DNA from: Diplolepis rosae
Taxonomy: Eukaryota; Arthropoda; Insecta; Hymenoptera; Diplolepididae
Length of the DNA stretch: 64,000 nucleotides
NCBI GenBank assembly: GCA_030998225.1
Contig: JAPYXD010000553.1
Coordinates: 6,448,001 to 6,512,000 of the forward strand
Direction of reading: 5' to 3'
Part shown: piece after piece, positions 1-7,833 of the stretch
How the letters are laid out: each line of letters starts with the position of its first letter
How positions within the stretch are numbered: position 1 is the stretch's first letter
Translations under genes and position numbers: made by a program
The notes under the pieces: model-generated
Told to the model about the DNA's origin: nothing
Databases searched by the model: none
The model's input: the letters and a program-made list of their open reading frames with translations, nothing else

Positions 1-44
1 CGAGTACACTTATGTTTTTATATCAGTCCTGAGGTCCATTGAAC

Positions 45-90
45 TCGCGCATTACATGGCCACCTTACTTAAAGTCAGAGTCCGGAAATC
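45..90 (+). repeat. Monomer type a (46 bp), exemplar
   Basis: Type a starts with the common head and has the tail CCTTACTTAAAGTCAGAGTC followed by CGGAAATC. It is the first monomer after every d monomer, so it opens each block. Three head variants recur: TTACTTGGCCACC, TTACATGGCCACC and TTACTTGATCACC. The last carries a BclI-type TGATCA. A frequent tail variant reads GTCCGCAAATC. In the second half of the window a further variant (TTGATTACATTTCTTAAAGG, for example at 46961, 51541, 55508, 55894, 58201 and 58587) appears. Confidence 0.93.
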
Positions 91-138
91 TCGCGTATTA
101 CTTGGCCACTTTATGAAAGTTCTTATACTCCTAAGAAT
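91..138 (+). repeat. Monomer type b (48 bp), exemplar
   Basis: Type b has the common head and an AT-rich tail: ACTTTATRAAARTTCTTATA followed by CTCCTAAGAAT. Its last bases join the next head to give GAATTC, so an EcoRI-type site recurs at most b-c junctions. Variants include tails with TTAATATACTCC, TTCTTACACTCC and CCCCTAAGGAC, and a 47 bp form with ATAGGATTC in the second half of the window. Confidence 0.93.
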
Positions 139-183
139 TCGCGCATTACTTGGCCACTTTTTTCATGACAGACTTCGTTTAAC
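139..183 (+). repeat. Monomer type c (45 bp), exemplar
   Basis: Type c has the common head and the tail ACTCTTTTCAGGACARACTT followed by CGTTTAAC. This exemplar has TTTTTTCATGACAG in place of the usual tail start. Type c is nearly always the last monomer before a d monomer with the head TATTACGAGGCCAC. A 44 bp form ending CTTCAATAAC occurs near 47099, 48055, 48817 and 61745. Confidence 0.92.
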
Positions 184-189
184 TCGCGT
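173..189 (+). other. CENP-B-box-like 17-mer at a c-d1 junction (exemplar)
   Basis: The 17 bases CTTCGTTTAACTCGCGT span the end of c and the start of d1. Against the mammalian CENP-B core pattern TTCGNNNNANNCGGG they match 8 of the 9 defined positions; the mismatch is CGCG instead of CGGG. The site recurs at most c-d1 junctions. A frequent variant, CTTCGATTAACTCGCGT, keeps the same 8 positions. The variants CTTCATTTAAC and CTTCAATAAC lose the TTCG. The resemblance may be chance, since the CGCG part belongs to the head of every monomer. Confidence 0.3.
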
Positions 190-237
190 ATTACGTGGAC
201 ACTTATATACTTATATCAGTCCTGAGGTCCATTGAAC
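184..237 (+). repeat. Monomer type d, form d1 (54 bp), exemplar
   Basis: Type d is the longest monomer and closes each block. Its tail includes TTTTTATATCAGTCCTGAGG followed by TCCATTGAAC. Form d1 has the head TCGCGTATTACGAGGCCAC and follows monomer c. This exemplar has the variants GTGGAC and ATATACTTATAT. The tail has TGA in two reading frames (in CCTGAGG and in CATTGA). This is why most open frames in the array end at this monomer. Confidence 0.93.
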
Positions 238-331
238 TCGCGCATTACTTGGCCACCTTACTTAAAGTCAGAGTCCGCAAATCTCGCGTATTTGTTGGCC
301 ACTTTATAACAATTCTTATACTCCTAAGAAT

Positions 332-376
332 TCGCGCATTACTTGGCGACTCTTTTCAGGACAGAGTCCGGAAATC
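332..376 (+). repeat. Monomer c-prime (45 bp): chimera of c and a
   Basis: The first part matches type c (CTCTTTTCAGGACAG). The last part, AGAGTCCGGAAATC, matches the tail of type a. It looks like a recombinant between c and a that kept the 45 bp length. It is followed either by a b-prime monomer or by the d2 form of monomer d. Tails AATCCGGAATTC and AGTCCGGAATTC are common alternatives and add another GAATTC. Confidence 0.88.
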
Positions 377-424
377 TCGCGTATTAGTAGGCCACTTAAT
401 AACAAGTCTGATACTCCTAAGAGT
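377..424 (+). repeat. Monomer b-prime (48 bp)
   Basis: This is a b variant with the head TATTAGTAGGCCAC or TATTAGTTGGCCAC and the tail TTAATAACAAGTCTTATACT, ending AAGAGT. It normally sits between c-prime and c, so c-prime plus b-prime behaves as a two-monomer insertion that turns a 193 bp block into a 286 bp block. Confidence 0.88.
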
Positions 425-569
425 TCGCGCATTACTTGCCCACTCTTTTCAGGACAAACTTCATTTAACTCGCGTATTACGAGGCCACTTATGTATTTAT
501 ATCAGTCCTGAGGTCCATTGAACTCGCGCATTACTTGATCACCTTATTTAAAGTCAGAGTCCGGAAATC

Positions 570-615
570 TCGCGTATTACTTGGCCACCTTACTTCAAGT
601 CAGAGCCAGGAAATC
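570..615 (+). repeat. Monomer a-prime (46 bp)
   Basis: This is an a variant with CTTCAAGTCAGAGCCMGG in the tail, usually directly after an a monomer. The pair a, a-prime followed by b (140 bp together) is the element that is repeated two or three times in the longer blocks, for example 763-1141 (two times) and 8357-8875 (three times). Confidence 0.87.
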
Positions 616-708
616 TCGGGAATTATTTGGCCACTTTATAAAAATTCTTATACTCCTAAGAACTCGCGCATTACTTGGCCACTCTTTTCAGGACAGAATC
701 CGGAATTC

Positions 709-762
709 TCGCGTATTAGTTGGCCACTTATGTATTTATATCAGTCCTGAGGTCCATTGAAC
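709..762 (+). repeat. Monomer type d, form d2 (54 bp)
   Basis: Form d2 has the head TATTAGTTGGCCAC and TATGTATTTATATCAG in the tail. It follows c-prime monomers, whereas d1 follows c monomers. The pairing c/d1 and c-prime/d2 holds through nearly all blocks examined, so the last two monomers travel as a unit. Confidence 0.87.
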
Positions 763-1141
763 TCGCGCATTACTTGATCACCTTATTTAAAGTCAGAGTC
801 CGGAAATCTCGCGTATTACTTGGCCACCTTACTTCAAGTCAGAGCCCGGAAATCTCGGGAATTATTTGGCCACTTTATAAAAATTCTTATACTCCTAAGA
901 ACTCGCGCATTACTTGGCCACCTTACTTAAAGTCAGATAACGGAAATCTCGCGCATTACTTGGCCACCTTACTTCAAGTCAGAGCCCGGAAATCTCGCGT
1001 ATTATTTGTCCACTTTATAAAAATTCTTATACTCCTAAGAATTCGCGCATTACTTGGCCACTCTTTTCAGGACAGAGTCCGGAAATCTCGCGTATTAGTT
1101 GGCCACTTATGTATTTATATCAGTCATGAGGTCCATTGAAC

Positions 1142-2524
1142 TCGCGCATTACTTGATCACCTTATTTAAAGTCAGAGTCCGGAAATCTCGCGTATTACTT
1201 GGCCACCTTACTTCAAGTCAGAGCCAGGAAATCTCGGGAATTATTTGGCCACTTTATAAAAATTCTTATACTCCTAAGAACTCGCGCATTACTTGGCCAC
1301 TCTTTTCAGGACAGAATCCGGAATTCTCGCGTATTAGTTGGCCACTTATGTATTTATATCAGTCCTGAGGTCCATTGAACTCGCGCATTACTTGATCACC
1401 TGATTTAAAGTCAGAGTCCGGAAATCTCGCGCATTACATGGCCACCTTACTTAAAGTCAGAGTCCGCAAATCTCGCGTATTTGTTGGCCACTTTATAACA
1501 ATTCTTATACTCCTAAGATTTCGCGCATTACTTGGCGACCCTTTTCAGGACAGAGTCCGGAAATCTCGCGTATTAGTAGGCCACTTAATAACAAGTCTTA
1601 TACTCCTAAGAGTTCGGGCATTACTTGTCCACTCTTTTCAGGACAAACTTCGTTTAACTCGCGTATTACGAGGCCATTTATGTTTTTATATCAGTCTTGA
1701 GGTCCATTGAACTCGCGCATTACATGGCCACCTTACTTAAAGTCAGAGTCCGCAAATCTCGCGTATTTGTTGGCCACTTTATAACAATTCTTATACTCCT
1801 AAGAAATCGCGCATTACTTGGCGACCCTTTTCAGGACAGAGTCCGGAAATCTCGCGTATTAGTAGGCCACTTAATAACAAGTCTTATACTCCTAAGAGTT
1901 CGCGCATTACTTGTCCACTCTTTTCAGGACAAACTTCGTTTAACTCGCGTATTACGAGGCCACTTATGTTTTTATATCAGTCCTGAGGTCCATTGAACTC
2001 GCGCATTAAATGGCCACCTAACTTAAAGTCCGAGGCCGGCAATCTCGCGCATTACTTGGCCACTTTATAAAAATTCTTATACTCCTAAGAATTCACGCAT
2101 TACTTGGCGACTCTTTTCAGGACAGACTTCGTTTAACTCGCGTATTACGAGGCCACTTATGTTTTTATATCAGTCCTGAGGTCCATTGAACTCGCGCATT
2201 ACTTGATCACCTTACTTAAAGTCAGAGTACGGAAATCTCACGTATTACTTGCCCACTTTATAAAAGTTCTTACACTCCTAAGAATTCGCGCATTACTTGG
2301 TCACCTTACTTAAAGTCAGAGTACGGAAATCTCGCGCATTACTTGGCCACCTTACTTCAAGTCAGAGTACGGAAATCTCGCGTATTACTTGGCCACTTTA
2401 TAAAAATTAATATACTCCTAAGAATTCGCGCAATACTTGGCCACTCTTTTAAGGACAAACTTCGATTAACTCGCGTATTACGAGGCCACTTATGTTTTTA
2501 TATCAGTCCTGAGGTCCATTGAAC
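1142..2524 (+). repeat. Five-block run, first copy (1383 bp)
   Basis: Blocks of 239, 332, 286, 193 and 333 bp. The same lengths in the same order recur at 3525-4907, an offset of 2383 bp, with matching landmarks such as the TCTTGAGG d variant near 1697 and 4080. It is a duplication nested inside HOR type A. Type B has only one copy. Confidence 0.85.
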
Positions 2525-3285
2525 TCGCGCATTACTTGATCACCTTACTTAAAGTCAGAGTACGGAAATCTCACGTATTACTTGCCCACTTTATAAAAAT
2601 TCTTACACTCCTAAGAATTCGCGCATTACTTGGTCACCTTACTTAAAGTCAGAGTCCGGAAATTTCGCATATTACTTGCCCACTTTATGAAAATTCTTAT
2701 ACTCCTAAGAATTCGCGCATTACTTGGCGACTCTTTTCAGGACAGAGTCCGGAAATCTCGCGTATTACTTGGCCACTTTATAAAAATTAATATACTCCTA
2801 AGAATTCGCGCATTACTTGGCCACTCTTTTAAGGACAAACTTCGATTAACTCGCGTATTACGAGGCAACTTATGTTTTTTTATCAGTCCTGAGGTCCATT
2901 GAACTCGCTCATTACTTGATCACCTTACTTAAAGTCAGAGTACGGAAATCTCCCGTATTACTTGCCCACTTTATAAAAATTCTTACACTCCTAAGAATTC
3001 GCGCATTACTTGGTCACCTTACTTAAAGTCAGAGTCCGGAAATCTTGCGTATTACTTGCCCACTTTATGAAAATTCTTATACTCCTAAGAATTCGCGCAT
3101 TACTTGGCGACTCTTTTCAGGACAGAGTCCGGAAATCTCGCGTATTACTTGGCCACTTTATAAAAATTAATATACTCCTAAGAATTCGCGCATTACTTGG
3201 CCACTCTTTTAAGGAAAAAACTTTGATTAACTCGCGTATTACGAGGCCACTTATGTTTTTATATCAGTCCTGAGGTCCATTGAAC
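2525..3285 (+). repeat. Tandem pair of 380 bp blocks
   Basis: Two eight-monomer blocks, a-b-a-b-c-prime-b-c-d, of 380 and 381 bp. The second has one extra A in AAGGAAAAAACTTTG. Copy 4 also has two; copies 3 and 6 have two 380 bp blocks plus a related 473 bp block; copies 2, 5 and 7 have one plus a 474 bp block. The number of units at this place is a length polymorphism between HOR types. Confidence 0.85.
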
Positions 3286-3524
3286 TCGCACATTACTTGA
3301 TCACCTTACTTAAACTCAGAGTACGGAAATTTCCCTTATTACTTGCCCACTTTATTAAAATTCTTACACTCCTAAGAATTCGCGCATTACTTGGTCACCT
3401 TACTTAAAGTCAGAGACCGGAAATCTCGCGTATTACTTGGCCACTCTTTTCAGGACAGAGTCCGGAATTCTCGCGTATTAGTTGGCCACTTATGTATTTA
3501 TATCAGTCCTGAGGTCCATTGAAC

Positions 3525-4907
3525 TCGCGCATTACTTGATCACCTTATTTAAAGTCAGAGTCCGGAAATCTCGCGTATTACTTGGCCACCTTACTTCAAG
3601 TCAGAGCTAGGAAATCTCGGGAATTATTTGGCCACTTTATAAAAATTCTTATACTCCTAAGAACTCGCGCATTACTTGGCCACTCTTTTCAGGACAGAAT
3701 CCGGAATTCTCGCGTATTAGTTGGCCACTTATGTATTTATATCAGTCCTGAGGTCCATTGAACTCGCGCATTACTTGATCACCTGATTTAAAGTCAGAGT
3801 CCGGAAATCTCGCGCATTACATGGCCACCTTACTTAAAGTCAGAGTCCGCAAATCTCGCGTATTTGTTGGCCACTTTATAACAATTCTTATACTCCTAAG
3901 ATTTCGCGCATTACTTGGCGACGCTTTTCAGGACAGAGTCCGGAAATCTCGGGTATTAGTTGGCCACTTAATAACAAGTCTTATACTCCTAAGAGTTCGG
4001 GCATTACTTGTCCACTCTTTTCAGGACAAACTTCGTTTAACTCGCGTATTACGAGGCCATTTATGTTTTTATATCAGTCTTGAGGTCCATTGAACTCGCG
4101 CATTACATGGCCACCTTACTTAAAGTCAGAGTCCGCAAATCTCGCGTATTTGTTGGCCACTTTATAACCATTCTTATACTCCTAAGAATTCGCGCATTAC
4201 TTGGCGACACTTTTCAGGACAGAGTCCGGAAATCTCGCGAATTAGTTGGCCACTTAATAACAAGTCTTATACTCCTAAGAGTTCGCGCATTACTTGTCCA
4301 CTCTTTTCAGGACAAACTTCGTTTAACTCGCGTATTACGAGGCCACTTATGTTTTTATATCAGTCCTGAGGTCCATTGAACTCGCGCATTACATGGACAC
4401 ATTACTTAAAGTCCGAGGCCGGCAATCTCGCGTATTACTTGGCCACTTTATAAAAATTCTTATACTCCTAAGAATTCACGCATTACTTGACGACTCTTTT
4501 CAGGACAGACTTCGTTTAACTCGCGTATTACGAGGCCACTTATGTTTTTATATCAGTCCTGAGGTCCATTGAACTCGCGCATTACTTGATCAACTTACTT
4601 AAAGTCAGAGTACGGAAATCTCACGTATTACTTGCCCACTTTATAAAAATTCTTACACTCCTAAGAATTCGCGCATTACTTGGTCACCTTACTTAAAGTC
4701 AGAGTACGGAAATCTCGCAAATTACTTGGCCACCTTGCTTCAAGTCAGAGTACGGAAATCTCGCGTATTACTTGGCCACTTTATAAAAATTAATATACTC
4801 CTAAGAATTCGCGCAATACTTGGCCACTCTTTTAAGGACAAACTTCGATTAACTCGCGTATTACGAGGCCACTTATGTTTTTATATCAGTCCTGAGGTCC
4901 ATTGAAC
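3525..4907 (+). repeat. Five-block run, second copy (1383 bp)
   Basis: Partner of 1142-2524 at an offset of 2383 bp. It keeps the same block order (239, 332, 286, 193, 333) and differs by scattered substitutions. The same pair is present in HOR copy 4. Confidence 0.85.
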
Positions 4908-7058
4908 TCGCGCATTACATGGCCACCTTACTGAAAGTCAGAGTCCGCAAATCTCGCGTATTTGTTGGCCACTTTATAACAATTCTTATACTCCTAAGAA
5001 TTCGCGCATTACTTGGCGACTCTTTTCAGGACAGAGTCCGGAAATCTCGCGTATTAGTAGGCCACTTAATAACAAGTCTTATACTCCTAAGAGTTCGCGC
5101 ATTACTTGTCCACTCTTTTCAGGACAAACTTCGTTTAACTCGCGTATTACGAGGCCACTTATGTTTTTATATCAGTCCTGAGGTCCATTGAACTCGCCCA
5201 TTACATGGCCACCTAACTTATAGTCAGAGACCGGAAATCTCGCGTATTACTTGGCCACTTTATAAAAATTCTTATACTCCTAAAAATTCGCGCATTACTT
5301 GGCCACTCTTTTCAGGACAGAGTCCGGAAATCTAGCGTATTAGTTAGCCACTTATGTATTTATATCAGTCCTGAGGTCCATTGAACTCGCGCATTACTTG
5401 ATCACCTTACTTAAAGTCAGAGTCCGCAAATCTCACGTATTTGTTGGCCACTTTATAACAATTCTTATACTTCTAAGTATTCGCGCATTACTTGACCACC
5501 TTATTTAAAATGAGAGTCCGGAAATCTCGCGTATTACTTGGCCACTTTATAAAAATTATTATACTCCTAAGAATTCGCGCATTACTTGGCCACTCTTTTA
5601 AGGACAAACTTCGACTAACACGCGTATTACGAGGCCACTTATGTGTTTATATCAGTCCTGAGGTCCATTGAACTCGCGCATTACTTGATCACCTTAGTTA
5701 AAGTCAGAGTCCGGAAATCTAGCGTATTAGTTGGCCACTTAATAACAAGTCTTATACTCCTAAGAGTTCGCGCATTACTTATCCACTCTTTTCAGGAAAA
5801 AATTCGTTTATCTCGCGTATTACGAGGCCACTTATGTTTTTATATCAGTCCTGAGGTCCATTGAACTCGCGCATTAAATGGCCACCTAACTTATAGTCAG
5901 AGACCGAAAATCTCGCGTATTACTTGGCCACCTTACTTCAAGTCAGAGACCGGAAATCTCGCGTATTACTTGTCCACTTTATAAAAATTCTTATACTCCT
6001 AAGAATTCGCGCATTACTTGGCCACTCTTTTCAGGACAGAGTCCGGAATTCTCGCGTATTAGTTGGCCACTTATGTATTTATATCAGTCCTGAGGTCCAT
6101 TGAACTCGCGCATTACTTGATCACCTTATTTAAAGTCAGAGTCCGGAAATCTCGCGTATTACTTGGCCACCTTACTTCAAGTCAGAGCTAGGAAATCTCG
6201 GGAATTATTTGGCCACTTTATAAAAATTCTTATACTCCTAAGAACTCGCGCATTACTTGGCCACACTTTTCAGGACAGAGTCCGGAAATCTCGCGAATTA
6301 GTTGGCCACTTAATAACAAGTCTTATACTCCTAAGAATTCACGCATTACTTGGCGACTCTTTTCAGGACAGACTTCGTTTAACTCGCGTATTACGAGGCC
6401 ACTTATATACTTATATCAGTCCTGAGGTCCATTGAACTCGCGCATTACTTGGCCACCTTACTTAAAGTCAGAGTCCGCAAATCTCGCGTATTTGTTGGCC
6501 ACTTTATAAAAATTCTTATACTCCTAAGAATTCACGCATTACTTGGCGACTCTTTTCAGGACAGACTTCGTTTAACTCGCGTATTACGAGGCCACTTATG
6601 TTTTTATATCAGTCCTGAGGTCCATTGAACTCGCGCATTACTTGATCACCTTACTTTAAGTCAGAGTACGGAAATCTCGCGTATTACTTGGCCACCTTAC
6701 TTCAAGTCAGAGCCCGGAAATCTCGCGTATTATTTGTCCACTTTATAAAAATTCTTATACTCCTAAGAATTCGCGCATTACTTGGCCACCTTACTTTAAG
6801 TTAGAGTCCGGAATTCTCGCGTATTAGTTGGCAACTTATGTATTTATATCAGTCCTGAGGTCCATTGAACTCGCGCATTACTTGATCACCTTATTTAAAG
6901 TCAGAGTCCGGAAATCTCGCGTATTACTTGGCTACTTTATAAAAATTCTTATACCCCTAAGGACTCGCGTATTACTTGGCCACTTTATGAAAGTTCTTAT
7001 ACTCCTAAGAATTCGCGCATTACTTGACCTCTCTTTTCAGGACAAACTTCGTTTAACT

Positions 7059-7125
7059 CGCGTATTACGAGGCCACATATGTTTTAGTATCAGAACACTT
7101 GTCAAATGAACTAGCCCGATACAAG
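7059..7125 (+). repeat. Strongly diverged d-a junction in HOR copy 1
   Basis: The d monomer tail reads GTATCAGAACACTTGTCAAA, followed by TGAACTAGCCCGATACAAGG. The same place in copy 4 (near 26841-26885) has the normal TATATCAGTCCTGAGG and TCGCGCATTACATGG. The length is unchanged, so this is a cluster of substitutions in one copy and not an insertion. Confidence 0.85.
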
Positions 7126-7833
7126 GCCACCTTACTTAAAGTCAGAGTCCGGAAATCTCGCGTATTACTTGGCCACTTTATGAAAATTCTTATACTCCTA
7201 AGAATTCACGCATTACCTGGCCACTCTTTTCAGGACAGACTTCGTTTAACTCGTGTATTACAAGGCCACTCATGTTTTTATATCAGTCCTGAGGTCCATT
7301 GAACTCGCGCATTACTTGATCACCTTACTTAAAGTCAGAGTACGGAAATCTCACGTATTACCTGGACACCTTACTTCAAGTCGGAGCCCGGAATTCTCGC
7401 GTATTACTTGGCCACTTTATAAAAATTCTCATACTCCTAAGAATTCGCACATTACTTGGCCACCTTACTTTAAGTCAGAGTCCGGAATTCTCGCGTATTA
7501 GTTGGCAACTTATGTATTTATATCAGTCCTGAGGTCCATTGAACTCGCGCATTACTTGATCACCTTATTTAAAGTCAGAGTCCGGAAATCTCGCGTATTA
7601 CTTGGCCACCTTACTTCAAGTCAGAGCCCGGAAATCTCGCGTATTATTTGGCCACTTTATAAAAATTCTTATACTCCTAAGAACTCGCGCATTACTTGGC
7701 CACCTTACTTAAAGTCAGAGTCCGGAAATCTCGTGTATTATTTGGCCACTTTATGAAAATTATTATACTCCTAAGAATTCGCGCATTACTTGGCCACTGT
7801 TTTCAGGACAAACTTCCTTTAACTCGCGTATTA

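Larger units (their letters stand above)
1..7833 (+). repeat. HOR copy 1, type A, 29 blocks
   Basis: The unit starts with the diagnostic d variant CGAGTACACTTATG and runs to the next occurrence. Counting from position 45, the block lengths are 193, 286, 239, 379, 239, 332, 286, 193, 333, 380, 381, 239, 239, 332, 286, 193, 333, 286, 193, 287, 193, 239, 332, 193, 240, 241, 193, 240 and 333, which sum to 7833. These correspond to 164 monomers, a mean of 47.8 bp. The d monomer at 7059-7111 is unusually diverged. The 5-block run 1142-2524 recurs at 3525-4907. Confidence 0.92.

Noticed and set aside
91..189. CENP-B-box match elsewhere in the monomers (b-c junction TTCGCGCATTACTTGG, and the reverse strand of CCCGGAAATCTCGCG)
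   Set aside because: These miss several of the nine core positions. Only the c-d1 junction comes within one position of the core.
45..760. CRISPR-like array (short conserved head with variable tails)
   Set aside because: The tails are not unique spacers; they fall into four recurrent classes, and monomer lengths vary from 44 to 54 bp. No cas genes or leader are present.
1..7833. Equal lengths of copies 1 and 4 (7833 bp) as proof of identical sequence or of an assembly duplication
   Set aside because: The equality results from one +1 and one -1 change in different blocks, and each copy has its own substitution cluster (7059-7125 and 23893-23961). They are distinct copies.
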